From: Pegoplata infirma
Lineage: Eukaryota > Arthropoda > Insecta > Diptera > Anthomyiidae
NCBI GenBank assembly: GCA_963921195.1
Contig: OY992540.1
Span: 44,043,890 to 44,107,889 of the forward strand
Length of the DNA stretch: 64,000 nucleotides
Direction: 5' to 3'
Positions within the stretch are counted from its first letter, which is position 1. Every line of letters begins with the position of its first letter. Below are positions 45,136 through 57,688 of this stretch, piece by piece. The translations under genes and the position numbers were made by a program. A model generated the notes under the pieces. The model worked only from the letters and a program-made list of their open reading frames with translations. It was not told the DNA's origin and did not search any database.

Positions 45136-45729
45136 ACAAGGGAAGTCTCCCTGGTGTCACCCTCCGATATTCATGAAGTTTTGATATGTTGTTAAGAACG
45201 AAAATTAATTCTACACGTATTTTTTTTTTAGCGGCTCAAACACATTTTTTGGGGGGGTCGATTTTTATGGGGGAAATTTACCTTTTTCAGTTTTTTTACG
45301 ATTTACGCCTATTAAAACAAAATTAATATAGGCATGTTTGGTATCAGATTAAAGGTATTAAAAATACCTATCGCGTGGTGCTAACAACGGGCCAAAAAGT
45401 ATATCTTATTAACAAAAATGTCCTAAAATTTTGGTAATTTACTCAATATGACGAAAAGTTGTACATATTTAGACACGTTCTTAGCACACGTAAATAGGTT
45501 TTCCAAAGACCTTTCTATAGGTATGTAACATGACTAGGTTTCTTTGCATAATATAGGAGATAAACGAAAAAAACTGAAAAATGGCCTTGTCTTCCCCCCT
45601 CCTTTTTACCCCCTAAATATGAATTTGGGCCGCAAAAAAAAAAAATACGTGTCCTTTATTTTTTCTTATCTACAAAATAAAACCAATTCCATAAAGATCC
45701 GCGGGTGACACTAGAGAGACTTCCCTTGT
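45136..45729 (-). mobile_element. MITE with ACAAGGGAAGTCTC ends, copy 2
   Basis: Inverted relative to 9441-10015. Shared points: gaagtttgaatttgg-like ends, gtgacactagagagacttcc at the right end, catgactaggtttctttgca at 45529. It is inserted at gtttttaactc, the point where block copy 2 continues agtaaacagag. Confidence 0.7.
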
Positions 45730-46295
45730 TAGTTTCGCTCTACCTTGCTAGTTTTTGAGATACGTGATTTTAGGGGACCACCGGGGTTTTGAGAATTACA
45801 AAACTCGGTAACTTCAAAAATATTACTCGGAGAGCTTTTGATTTTGTTGTGTCGGCATAATTTACCGAGATATGAGCATTTTAAATTTGGAAATGCTTAC
45901 TTTTTTGGATCCAATGTTAGGACCCATTAGGTTCCACACATGTGAAGAGGATCGGCGATACTATGGTGAGCCCGAGAACCAAAAATGGCCTTCATTTTGC
46001 TCTATCTGGCTTAGTTTCCGATATAGCGCCATTTTAAGTTTTCTGAAAATAAAAAATATTTACCATTTATTTTTGCTAATATTAGCAAAAAAGCTTGTAA
46101 AAATTTGGTCAACTCAATTTTAAATTTAGCAAAAAAAAATTTGTTCAAATTTTGTTTAAAATTGCTAATGCGCTAAATGAAGCTTACAAGATATTTTTGC
46201 TAACATGCTAATCTCAACTAAAAATTTGCTAAAAGTTAGCTAACCAGCATTAGCAAAAAAAAAAAAATAGTAAATCTACTAATGTATTATTTTAA
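45730..46295. mobile_element. Partial TA-type foldback, GAGATATCGCC family
   Basis: ctatctggcttagtttccga and ttaccgagatatgagcattt match the element at 58169-59054 in inverse orientation. The right end ttttaagtg abuts Helentron-like sequence; the left end is lost. The open frame 45872-46123 resembles the one at 58354-58593 only because both lie in the same repeat. Confidence 0.6.
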
Positions 46296-46297
46296 GT

Positions 46298-46660
46298 GTG
46301 GGTATAAAAGTTTCGGAACAGCTGAATTTAACACTCTAACTTGTTTTGTGTGAGTTTGCGTCATTTATTTTCTCTTTATATTTCCTTTCGTCCCAAAAAC
46401 CGATAATTTTTTGTATTTTCGTATGACCTATATCCGACATTTCCTCAAAAAGTCTTAGGTGACTTGACCCCAGAAAGTCAGCATGCCCTGACTAGTGCTC
46501 ACTTTGAGTGAGGACATTTTGAAAATTTGTATGAAACTGTTTTTAACTCAGTAAACAGAGATTTCTTGTGGATGCCAGTAAAGACTCGGACATGTCACCG
46601 CGCCGTCACTGGGGATGGCTCGGGGACATTGCCAACTGGGAGTTCCTGTTGCAAAGTGTA
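46298..46660 (+). repeat. Duplicated block, copy 2
   Basis: From gggtataaaagtttcggaac through gtgtgagtttgcgtcattta to ctttgagtgaggacattttg it repeats 44152-44286 plus 45022-45135. It lacks the MITE at 44289. A diverged third piece (gaaagtcagcatgcccggac) is at 56586-56795. Confidence 0.75.
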
Positions 46661-48938
46661 AGATTTAATACGGTTACTTGCTAAACTGATAGTTTACTTT
46701 AATTTCGTATTGGTCCCATTTTCAATACAACCGTGACCTCAAATTTGTTGCACAGGTGTTCCATATACCAAAAAATATTACATATTGCACTTGTCGTTAG
46801 CTTGTACTATCAATTTGTTCTCCCTGTTATAAATGTATGCCACTTGATTGCTATCGCCTCTATTGTTGTATTAACTACTTAATCAATATTTAAAAAAACA
46901 TTAAAAATTATGTTTATATTTTCATTGAACTTAAAATATAACCTCAATTTTTTTGTTGTACCTATAATATAAATTTTTATTAATTTTTGCTAATTCATAA
47001 TTTCTTTTCATATTTTATTTTCAATATTTCGCTATCAGTGTAACCAATCTTGTTTTTCTTCTCTTCTCTAAATTTTAAAATTTTTTTCCCCAACCAAAAA
47101 TTATTAACTGTTCATCGATTTGTTAAACAAAATTCATTCATATGTGCATATTAGTAAGAAACCTGTATAGGTTTTTTAACGGCTTTTTAAGATGGGTTTA
47201 AGCCAAGAAACTAAAAAAAAAAATACTAAAAGTTCTTAATGATCAATTAGTGAACTTTGAACTTGACCTCTGATTTATTGTACTATTCGGTTGTGTTTTA
47301 AAACATTGTTTGACTAATAGCCAATTTGTATTTTTGCAGTTGGATGGAAGTGAATACAACTAATTTACATAATACGATTAACCCACTTTGGGATGAGGAA
47401 GGTTATTTGATAATTTAAGATTTTGACAAAAGTTTCATATGGAAACATTCATATTGACGTACTCGTGTAAGAAAAGTTTTGACACATTTTTCCAATTCAC
47501 GAAAAATGATCAGATTCTAAGACATTTGTTTTATCGAAATATTTTAAAAGTTGTAGATATCTTTCGTTAAAAAAGTTTTAAGGTTCCGAAAAATAAAAAT
47601 TTTTGGATTCCAAAAAAGTTAAGAAAACTTAACTTTTTGGGAGACGGGTTTTAATGTTAAACATCAAATATATTCAAAATGGCCATATGAATTCTTTCCA
47701 GTTTTGGATGGAATATAGTCCGAGTATTTTATTTTCACCAGCCTAAGTCAAATCTGAATATTTCAGAAGCTATAAGGTTTAGGATGAAACTGATAATATC
47801 ATTTGAAAGAGCAGGCACAATTTGTTATGATTATAAAATAATCTAAAAACCTAAAAAAATTACATACGACCTATTTTTAGGAACCTCAAAGCCTATTAGT
47901 CCTGAAAAAGACGTTAGCAGCCACATCGAACATAACCTTCAAAATTACATGTACCATAACGACATATTTCTAGAAAAAGATTTTGGTCGTACTCCTGTTC
48001 AAAGAGTAGATAAGAAGTAACTACTTAAGCTTCCACTTACACTCTGAGATTTTTGTGATAGTCAAAACTTATTTTACTAAATTGCTGAAATTAAAATCCC
48101 TGCTTTTAATGGATTAATTTAGCTCTTTGTTTTATTTAATGAAATTTCAGCTTAAAATTTACTTTCTTTTCTAATAGTCTATAATCTATGAGTTCATTTT
48201 TAAATCTTTGTAGCTAAGTCGTTGTCGATTTCTAAGAAAACAATTACACCATTTTTAATTTATCTTTTTAAAATTGTCTAAATGTAATTCAAAACTGTTG
48301 AAATGTAGTAGTATTGAAGAAAAATGTAAACCAATTTGACTTTTACAATTAGCAAGCATTTTTAGACAATGGACAATAAACATTTATGCTATTTCTTACT
48401 TACATGCTTAGATCGGTTGGATCCAGAATAAGCTGAGCAGAAAACATGTGAGCAGCTCTAAATTTTAACACTTTTACACAATTTCAACACATATAAATTT
48501 AGTGTGACACTACATAGTTGCCTGTAATCTTAGTGTTTCCTCTTACCAATTTAAAATCGGCCCCAGCTTGGGCGCCATTTTCTTTAAAATCCTGTAAGTA
48601 ATTCTTTTTTTAATTTCGATGTTATCTAGAGCATATTTATTTGTTAAAACAAAATTCAACCCAAAACCGATCAATCTTTAATTTTTAGAAAGCCAAAGCA
48701 AACACTATTCACCTTAACAGCGACTAGACCACATAGTCCGACAAATGCTCCAAGTCGGCTGACATGATCCTACTAGGTCAAGCAGATTTGTATACCTGCC
48801 CATATTAATGATTATTTGTAAAGCAAGCTTCGACCACGGTCAAATCATTTTACCACTCATAACATGGTCGAGGCATTGCTAGGCGAATTCTTGATAATTT
48901 CAAGAAACACTTTACTAAGAATCACATTTGACAATTCT
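46661..48938. other. Mostly unique AT-rich stretch
   Basis: No coding segment could be supported, and no repeat was matched except the primer-binding-site fragment at 48560. This is the longest quiet part of the window. Confidence 0.45.
48560..48577 (-). other. tRNA-Lys primer-binding-site-like sequence (single copy)
   Basis: Minus strand TGGCGCCCAAGCTGGGGC differs at two positions from the complement of the 3' end of tRNA-Lys(CUU). Same family as the tandem units at 60721-61500. Confidence 0.55.
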
Positions 48939-49181
48939 GGGGGGTTATTGTGTAATTCGATTCGAAAGAAACTGTTCGAATTCGGAAAATTTTGATCCTT
49001 TGTTAAATGTAACTCGCTATGAGAAAAATATTTTTTTGTTTATTTTTAGAATAAAAGGATAAACATTATTATGCCAAACGATTTTCAATCGAATAAAAAT
49101 TATTTTAGGTAGCTTAAATTGGAACCAAAAATGTCGTTCGAATAGCTTCTCTTTTCGAATCGAAATACACAATTACCCCCC
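48939..49181. mobile_element. MITE with GGGGGGTTATTGTGTAATTC ends
   Basis: The 243-bp segment begins GGGGGGTTATTGTGTAATTC and ends with the near-inverse acacaattaccccc; ATTCGATTCGAAA and inverse lie just inside. Target duplication unclear. Confidence 0.6.
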
Positions 49182-49346
49182 TGATTTTCCTCTTGAACGC
49201 CTTAAGCTGCATTGATGTTGTCCACTCTTGATGACTGACAACTGTTTTCAATGAATAGGAACTATTCAGACGCAGACGAACTTTGACAGAACCTTCAAAA
49301 TCCAAGTACCAAATAGGGAAGACCTGCCAAAAAACTCTGTTATAAG

Positions 49347-49721
49347 CAGGGTTGGCAACCGATACCCACCTAAAATAACGGTATTTGACTAGTGTACCGC
49401 AACCAATAAAGATATGGACATTTTCAAAAGCGATTATGAAAGCTGATGAAATTTCTAGTATTTTAAATATGTAACTAGGTGTTTCCATTGGTTCGTTTTC
49501 GAAATATAGGTCAATACCTTTATAATACCGTTTGAAACGGTATTATAACGGTATTGGCCTATATAACTAAAACGAACCGGTAGAAACAGGAAGTAAAACA
49601 TTTAAAATACTGGAAATTTCATCAGCTTTCATAATCGCTTTTGAAAATGTCCATATCTTTATTGGTTGCGGTACAATAGCCAAATACCGTTATTCTAGGT
49701 GGGTATCGGTTGCCAACCCTG
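49347..49721. mobile_element. hAT MITE in the LINE, CAGGGTTGGCAACC ends
   Basis: Ends CAGGGTTGGCAACCGATACC and inverse; exact 8-bp TSD GTTATAAG (49339-49346, 49722-49729). The two arms are near-identical inverted copies meeting at ataccgtttgaaacggtat (49531-49549). The uninterrupted LINE at 13338 reads gttatgac, matching one TSD copy. Confidence 0.9.
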
Positions 49722-50331
49722 GTTATAAGAGAGAATGCAATCTCAATTTTTACGGACGTATCGAAGATGCAGAAGGTTACGGTTTCGGGAATATATTCTG
49801 AATGAATCGAAATCAGGGTCTCATTGAGACATCCGCTGAAGTGTAGAGTTTTCCAGGCAGAGGTACCTGCAATTGATAAAGTTGCGCAGATGATTATGAC
49901 AAGGGACTTACGTCCTTGAGCCATAGACATTTTCGTGGACAGTCTTGCAACTCTGAAAGCCTTGAAATCAAACACTGTGAAATTGGGAATCGTTAGGGAC
50001 TGTATACAATCCCTTCCTCGAATCAGTCAGCACACAGTCAAGCTAATCTGGTTCCCTGGACACAGTGGAGTAGCTTAGAAAGAATTGGCTAATGAGTGTG
50101 TGGGGAATGGCTCGGAGTCGGTGGGAAACAGGTTGAACCTGACATTTTGTTTACTATGGTGGAATTAATCCACGAAACTGAGAAGTCAATGAAGCACGCG
50201 TGAGTAAAGCACGTGTTAGTGATGCGTCACCTTAAGTATTTGAGGCGAGGATTTTTTTATGATCCGGTATGACTTGGTGATGTCTCATTGACTTCTCTAG
50301 CAGAAAAACTTTGGGAATCAGGGTGGTTCTA

Positions 50332-50566
50332 CCCAGTCGGCAAAAAATATCACCCCTGACATACTGCTAACTCTCCCTTTAAAAAAATTGCTGACATGTC
50401 AGCAGTTGATCAACAGTTATTTAAACGAATTGTTGGTGGCCATCGATACTGGTGTGGACTGCTGACATGTCATTGAGGATATTTTGAAAAATTGTATGAA
50501 GATATCAGCGATTTCATAAAGGGAGAGTTAGCAGTATATTAGAGGTGATTTTTTTTTTCAACTGGG
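50332..50566. mobile_element. TA-TSD MITE in the LINE, CCCAGT ends
   Basis: CCCAGTCGGCAAAAAATATC to ttttcaactggg, TA on both sides (50330-50331, 50567-50568); inner inverted repeat actgctaactctcccttt. Removing it restores alignment with 14157-14180 at equal length. Confidence 0.8.
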
Positions 50567-50680
50567 TAGAAGTAGAATTTTGTAACAGGGGTGAAGTTAT
50601 AAAATGATTATTAAGGGAATCACAATGGGCCTTATGGCATCCGACTGAATTCGCCGAATGGCGGATAAACATCCAACCTA

Positions 50681-52690
50681 ACCTAAATATTTCAATGATC
50701 TTAAAAGAAATACTTACAAGCACCAGCTAACAATCCGTGTTCCGAAGCTTTGTGTTTGTCATAAGAGTAACATTAAGAACTGTTGTTCCTGCACTTGTAC
50801 TGAAGATGGACTCGTTACCCCAGTTGTATCCCAACGGGAAATATTATCTATCTTATAACTACCTAAAAAAGATGCAAAAAAGATTTAATGCTATAGAACT
50901 TTCCACAACTTACTGTTTTAACTCTGAGGCATGTTTTTTGGATGTGTTCAGTAACACGTTCTTTGAGATTAGTTCTGTGACATGTGCTTAAGCTTTAATG
51001 TGTGACATGTTCTTCTGAATAAGTCCTGTGACATATACACAAACTTTTAATTTAAGTATCGGTCCTTGGCACTATGCATCTGACAATCTATGAACACCGC
51101 CATACACCCACACTCAAAATTATTCTACAGTAAAATGTTTAATAAGTGATATTGTACCCAAATCTAATAATTAGTTACTAATTTTAGTATCTTCAAAGTA
51201 CTAAAATTAGTAAGTTTTACTGGTTTTGACTAATATTAATTAAAAATTTTAGTATTGGTTACCAATTTCTGCACTAGGTCCTTTTGGACTAAAATTAGTT
51301 AAATTTTTAGTATTGAATACCCACGTTTTTTTTTTTTGGTGCAGGAATTATGGATAAACACCAAATCTATATCTTCTGTTTTAAATCAAAAAGAGCACTA
51401 CTTTTTGTGGTTTTGATAGATGTGTACGAATTTAAGTACCCATTTGGTTAGCATACAATTTTAATTGTATATGGTGTACTATTAGTACTAGTTGTACTTG
51501 TTAATTTGTTTTTGTCTAAATTCAATTTAATTTTAAGTACTCTCTTTCACTTTTTGTAGTTTTATTTTTCTATTGGAAACATTTTGTTGTTGTTTATTTG
51601 TTTACATTTAATTAAGAAATTTAGTCTATTTATCGTTGTAAAATACTTAAAGGCGCGATAACAGCACAAAGAGTCTAAAGTGTAAAAATAACAAAAACCA
51701 AATATTACATTTGCATTTTTGTATATTAGAAAGGGCGGATTCCAATACATTTGAAATTTTTAAAAAACTCATAAATGATGAGTTGTGATGGGACAGAGAA
51801 TGTTTGAAACATTTTTTAATAATACATTTAAATAATAATATAAATGCTGATAAAATCGTAGTAAGCTTTACTATCATCCAAAACTAACTTGCATTAAAGA
51901 TTTGGCACAGCCAAATCCTCTCTCAAGATCGGAATTATCTTCCCATACATTAAAATTGGATTGATAACAACGAATTCGGACGGTTTGATTTCCACTACGT
52001 TGTATGAATTACATCACAATTCATTCCGCGGAATCTTAAATATATTTTACTGTTTCGTTGATAATTTCACCTTTTTCCTACCACTCAATTATACACTCAT
52101 AAAATATGTAAGTCCCTTCTAAATGAATATGTGGGTAATAGAAGAAGAAAAAAAATAGTAAAAAAGTATAGTTTAATAGATATAGGAAACCTTAACTGGG
52201 TCATAGCTATGTTAGTTATCTTTCTTAATTCATTCATATCGTATCATATGTATTGTGTATATTTAAGGTGTTTTGTGGCCGTATCAGTTTTTCTGTTTTT
52301 TTTTTCTATTTTTTTGATGAAACCACAAAAAACCGCAAAAGGCAAATGAACCATTATAATGTTTACATGGGCGGTTGTTATATTGGATACTACACCTCCC
52401 TTTAATCGCATTGTATTCGATCAGAATCTTAAGGTATAATATTACACTGGATTACTTAGATAGATAACGGGATAAATGTTGCTAGACATTTCTTTTGAAC
52501 GATGATATAAGAAATTATTTAATTAAATTATGTTAAAATAAAAATTACACAGACTTTGTGGTTTTGGGATAGATTATTTTTAAATTTAATAAGAAATACT
52601 CCAGACTTTGAGGTTTTCAAAGAAAAATATATTATGGAATGTTATAAGGTAAACTCCCACATATTTTTGAAGAGGTATGTTGCATTAATT
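50681..52690. other. AT-rich stretch without recognised gene
   Basis: 51107-51325 starts cactcaaaattattctacag and is rich in TAGTACTAAAATTAG words, likely a decayed TA element. A hairpin GATTTGGCACAGCCAAATC at 51899-51917 resembles a Helentron 3' hairpin. The open frames at 50737, 51562, 51647 and 52131 show no domain. Confidence 0.45.
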
Positions 52691-52691
52691 A

Positions 52692-53200
52692 CACCGTCCG
52701 ACAAAAATTAAAAAAATCATTAAACACGAACTGGATAATATACGTTTGAAACTAGAGACTGAAAGTATTAAAACTGCATTTACAGTTTTTCATTTCGTGA
52801 TTCTGTTTTATTTTAAAAGGACTTCAAAGTATTAAAGTATTACATTTTTTTAAATATTTTTTTTAATATTTATACTTGTCTTAGAATACCACTAGTTTTA
52901 GCAAATGAGAGAGGAGGATCTCCGCTAATTTTCCTATTTTATTATTTTTACATATCAGGAAAAAGGAGGTAAGTTACGACCTTTCAAAACTTTATCCTTC
53001 AATACCATTCAAAATTTTCAACAAAATATTTTTATAAAGTGTTAAAAGGACTTTATTTACATCTTTTAATCCTAATAAGGCAAAATAAAAAATGGAAAAA
53101 TAAGGGGAGATCCGCTTCTTTCATTTGCCATCACCAGTGGCATCCTAGGACATGTACAAATATTTCAGAAATATTTTACAAAATGTATTCCTTGAGGAAA
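52692..53200. repeat. Foldback starting ACACCGTCCGAC, copy 2
   Basis: acaccgtccgacaaaaatta, cacgaactggataatatacg and gcaaatgagagaggaggatc match 38572-38785; here ggatctccgctaattttcc is uninterrupted, i.e. without the hAT insertion. Confidence 0.7.
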
Positions 53201-53219
53201 TGTTTTCATGTTCTGACAA

Positions 53220-56130
53220 GTCATAGGAAATCCTTGATAAAAAGTAGTAATTTTTTTTAGAAAAAATGGTGCGTTTTTAGGAAAAATAGAAAAAGTGCCT
53301 TTTTAGAAAGAAAGTGGTTTTTAAGAAAAAGTAGCACGTTTTTGGTAAAATAGTACTACCTCCGCCCCAAAAATAATCTTAACATTTCTATATTTTGGCT
53401 GGGATTATGGAGGATTTTTTGAAAAAGCTTTGTTTTCTTTGTTAATATGTACGGGACATATGTATCAATAATTTTGAAATTCTTTATAGCTTTGCAATTT
53501 TTCAATTCACGTGCAAAATGGATTCAACAAACTGCATCCAGATAAATGAGACAACTTGTTTTTGACGTTACAAACAGACATGGTGTCCACTATGGTCGAA
53601 AAGATGAAAGTAATTACAAAATGCGGCGTATGAAATAAGAAATTTTACGCTAGAGGCCCTTTTAACGGTTTTTAATAAATGCATTATGGATGCAATAGGG
53701 ACATTTTGCAAATATTTTTAATTAATTTTGTTACAATTTTAGTACACGAGATTAGTATAAGATTGTTTTTTTAACTTTATCTTGTATTATTTCAACTAAA
53801 ACATTGCTTACCCGAGTAAAAAAAAAAACTTTTTAGATATAATTTGATCTCAAAATTGGCTGTATCAAGTTGGATCAAATATTGATCTAATTGTATTATT
53901 TTAGATACACAAATATAAAAAATGATACAATTAGATCCGAATTTTGGTCACATCCAATTAAATCCACTTGATCTTATTTTATATATATTAATATAGATTT
54001 ATATAGTTACATAAAGTCAGATATATTTATGTATAGCCTCAGATAAGAAAATGGAGCCTCAATAAATCTTAGATAAAATTAGATCTGAACATATAAAAAG
54101 TCCTATATAATTTAATATCATTGTATCAAATTATATATCATTATATCAAAACTTTTTTACTAGGGTAATAAAATGTAAAGTTTATTTTGGGACAAAAAAA
54201 TCTATAGAAATGTTAAGAATATTTCGGGACAGAGGTAGTACTTTTTTTGAAAAGTACTATATCACCTTTAAGACAAAAACGTACTTTTTCAGGAAAAAAG
54301 TACTTATTTAGAAAAAAATGGTACTTTTTCTAAAAAGTATTATTTTAAAAAAAAAATATAGTTCTCTTTAAAAAAAAAGTAATTTTTAGAAAAAAAATTT
54401 ACTTTTTAGACAAAAAAGTACTTTTTTAAAAAAGCAATTTTTTTACTACTTTTTTTAGCAAAAAAGTACTTTGTTCTAAAAAAGTACTTTTTTCTAAAAA
54501 AAGTATATTTTTTTTAAAAACAGTACTTTTTTCTAAAAAAAGTTATCTTTTTGTAAAAAAAGTATTTTTTCTAAAAAAGGTTCATTTTCTAAAAAAGGTA
54601 CTTTTTTCTAAAAAGATGTACTTTTTCTAAAAAGGTACTGGTTTCTAAAAAAATACTGTTTTTAAAATATTTATTTTTTTCTAAATAATAAGTACTTAAG
54701 TACTTTTTTTTAAAAAATTAAATTTTAAAGTAGTATTAAAGTACTTTTTTTAGAAAAAATAGTACTTTTCAGAAAAAATAGTACTTTCTTAGAAAAAATA
54801 GTACATTTTTAGTAAAAGTAGTGTTTTTTTAGGAAAAATAGAAAAAAGTACTTTTTTTAGAAAGAAACTGTTTTTTAGAAAAAGTAGCACGCTTTTGGTA
54901 AAATAGTACTATTTTTGAAAAGTACTATATCACCTTTAAGACAAAAAAACGTACTTTTTCAGGAAAAAAGTACTTATTTAGAAAAAATGGTACTTTTTCT
55001 AAAAAGTATTATTTTAGAAAATATATACGTTTTAGAAAAAAAAAATAATTTCAATAAGTAAACTGATAATCAAGCTCGAGGCCTTAGTGACTAAGTTAAA
55101 ACAAAAATGTCGAAAAAACATAACCAATAATTTAAAAAAAATAATTTTTAGAAAAAAAAATTACTTTTTAGACAAAAAAAAGTACTTTTTTAAAATAGCA
55201 AATTTTTTACTACTTTTTTTAAAAACAGTACTGTTTTTTAAAAAAAATTATCTTTTTCTAAAAAAAAAAAAATTATCTAAAAAAGGTACTTTTTTCTACA
55301 AAAATGTACATTTTCTAAAAAAAAGTACTTGTTTCTAAAAAAATTACTGTATCTGAAAAAATTTTTTTTTTTTCTAAATAATAAGTACTTAAGTACTTTT
55401 TTCTAAAAAAATAATTTTTTTCTAAAAAAGTATATATTTTTTTCTAAAAAAAGTGTCTTTTTTAAAAACAGTACTTTTTTCTAAAAAAAAATTTCTTTTT
55501 CTTAAAAAGGTACTTTTTCTAAAAAACATACTTTTTCTAAAAAATGTACTTTTTCTACAAAAATGTACTTTTTCTAAAAAAGTACTTTTTTCTAAAAAAG
55601 GACTGTTTCTAAAAAAAGTATTTTTTTTAATACTAAGTACTTTTTTCTAAAAAAAGGTACTTTTTTTCTAAAAAAATATTATTAAAGTACTTTTTTAGAA
55701 AAAGTAGTTTTAAAGTACTTTTTTTAGAAAAAGTGTTTTTTTAGGAAAAAGTACTTTTTTCTGAATAAATATATTTTTTCTAAATAAAGTACTTTTTTTT
55801 TGTAAAAAGTACTTTTTTTTTGTAAAAAGTACTTTTTTTTTTTGTAAAAAGTACTTTATTCCTAAAAAACACTTTTTTTATAAAGTCCTTTGTCTAAAAA
55901 AAGTTTTTAAATACTACTTTTTCTAAAAAAAGTACTTTAATACTACTTTTTTAGAAAAAAAGTAATTTTTTTAGAAAAAAGCACTTATTTTAGAAAAAGT
56001 ACTTTTTTTCTAAAAAAGTATTAAAAAAGTACTTTTTTAGAAAATGGGCTTTATTAGAAAAAAGTTATTTTTTTTTTTGAAAAAAGTACTTTTTTTTTTA
56101 GAAAAAAATACTTTTTTGTCTAAAAAGTAA
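53220..56130. repeat. AAGTACTT satellite-like array
   Basis: Degenerate units of about 18-20 bp of the type AAAAAGTACTTTTTCTAA. Because AAGTACTT is palindromic the array changes between TTTCTAAA and TTTAGAAA polarity. About 667 bp of it recurs as a higher-order copy. Open frames here are repeat translations. Confidence 0.85.
53356..54238. mobile_element. TA-TSD element with CTACCTCCG ends, inside the array
   Basis: CTACCTCCGCCCCAAAAATA to gggacagaggtag; TA on both sides (53354-53355, 54239-54240). aatcttaacatttctat and inverse lie inside the ends. 883 bp, no coding domain; the empty site is kept at about 54904 (aaaatagtactatttttgaa). Confidence 0.8.
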
Positions 56131-56226
56131 AATTTTCCACGGAAGAGTTTTCAAAGGGTACTAAAAACTGTAAAAAAATTGGGAAAATCTAAAAAATAAA
56201 TCAAAGTGTCCGATTTGACATTGAAT
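56131..56226 (-). repeat. End of the GGCATTCCATGTCAAATC repeat, inverted
   Basis: caaagtgtccgatttgacat closes it; ccacggaagagttttcaaag and gtactaaaaactg match 30250-30290 in inverse orientation. It may be the outer end of the element that carries the AAGTACTT array. Confidence 0.5.
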
Positions 56227-57670
56227 CCAGTACATATTTATTTTTGAAAAAATTATTCATTTCAAATGACGATTTAGCTTATTGTCAACCTGAGCTTTTC
56301 ATATATTCGATTTCAAATGCTTTTTATAAATACCCAAATAAATTCCCAAAAAAAGTATTTACCCATGCATCGGGTAAATACCGGTTAGAATCCCATCACT
56401 ATAAATAAACAAACAATTTTGAAAATAAATTTTGAAGCAGTTAGGTGTGGGACTAATAAACTGGAAGTTAGAGGTTCAAATCTAGTTGGGACTAAAAAAG
56501 CCGAAAATTTTTTTCTTAATATGAGAAAGATAATTTATAAAGGAAAATGAATAAAAGTGAAAACTAAAGGAAATACGGAAATCGTTCTTATTTTAGTCAG
56601 ACATTTCCCCAAAGAAGTCCTAGCCAGAAAGTCAGCATGCCCGGACTAATGCTGACTTTGAGTTAGGACATTTTGAAAATTTATATTAAACTGTCCTCAA
56701 CTCCGTTCATAGAGATGTCTTGTGGATGTCAGCAGTGACTCTGAAATGGGTGGCTCGATGACGTTTCCAACTGCGATTTTCAAGACAGACCAAGGAAATT
56801 GCTCAATGAAATTTAAGAAATCTATACATAACATTCTAAAATCATTTTTGTTCAGTGTAAAAATATTTTTGAATTAAAAATTTCTACAAAAATTAACACA
56901 AACTTAAAATGAGTTTTATGTGCTAATTTTAAACTAAATTAAAGTCTATGCCCAAATAGCTTTGTACTAAAAAAAAAAACATTAATAAAAATGGATAAAA
57001 AATTAATTATTCATAAAATCATCATTCATCACACTTATCAAGCAGATTAGTTTTGCATATCATCATACATTAGTACATAATTACAAAGAATATTGAAGGA
57101 AAAAAAAAACTTCTACGCTTTTAAAACAGCGCTATAACATTTTTTTAAAACACTATTGATTCTTAAAGAATCTATAAATTTTTTTTACTAAAAAAAAATA
57201 CAAAGTATTTTGCAAAATAAACACACCTATTGACAACAAAAAAAAAATTAAAAAAATGTAAAAAAAATACTGAATATTCACATAAAAGAAACAGCACACA
57301 GCGGTATTTTAACCTAAATACAACATCGACAGCGCCAACACCAGTCAACCAAGTTAATATGCTGTTTTTTTTTTACCAGCCAGCCAACATATTAATGAAT
57401 AACCAATAAAGACAACGACAGACGGACAGACACTCTCAAATAACTATTAAAAAACAGCAGTAGTAGCTGTAACCGTTCTTTTTTTGGTGATCATACAACC
57501 AAAAAAACAAGAACTAACATGTTCATACACTTTAATAAAATGTGGTATAATTGTATGCGACGTTTATTAATTTTTAGATTATCACAGTTAAAAACAACTT
57601 AGTGCTGAAATAAAAAAATTTACAATGGAATTCATAACTGAAAGAGCAATATATTGTATTTTTAACTGCG
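56227..57670. other. AT-rich stretch with decayed repeats
   Basis: A tRNA-like B box (gaggttcaaatctag, 56471) with a poor A box; a third, diverged piece of the 44.2/46.3-kb block at 56586-56795; then A-rich sequence with a CA/GAC-rich part (57330-57480). No gene. Confidence 0.45.
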
Positions 57671-57688
57671 GCCCCAAGTTGGGCTCCA
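57671..57688 (-). other. tRNA-Lys primer-binding-site-like sequence (single copy)
   Basis: Minus strand TGGAGCCCAACTTGGGGC, two differences from the perfect site at 60787. Flanks (gaaaagtaaata before, cagttaaaaa after) match the tandem units. Confidence 0.6.

Larger units (their letters stand above)
49190..50680 (+). pseudogene. LOA-group LINE, RNase H to 3' end, with two MITEs
   Basis: Reads FDRTFKIQVPNREDL (about 49280-49325), then after a 375-bp MITE the RNase H domain: ISIFTDVSKM, VFQAEVPAIDKVAQM, IFVDSLATLKAL, LIWFPGHSGVA and KELANECVG. Here the catalytic Glu is kept (unlike 13170) but the last Asp is Asn, and at least three stops interrupt. The 3' end, after a second MITE (50332-50566), reads aatcacaatgggccttatgg...ccaacctaacctaaa. 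It is the best local scaffold for judging insertion sites, because 13170-14284 supplies the uninterrupted sequence. Confidence 0.8.

Noticed and set aside
49114..49975. Two minus-strand open frames of 124 and 117 residues
   Set aside because: They run antisense to the LINE and through both arms of the inserted hAT MITE, which is why they resemble each other.
55087..55650. Lys/Phe/Leu-rich open frames
   Set aside because: Low-complexity readings of the AAGTACTT array.
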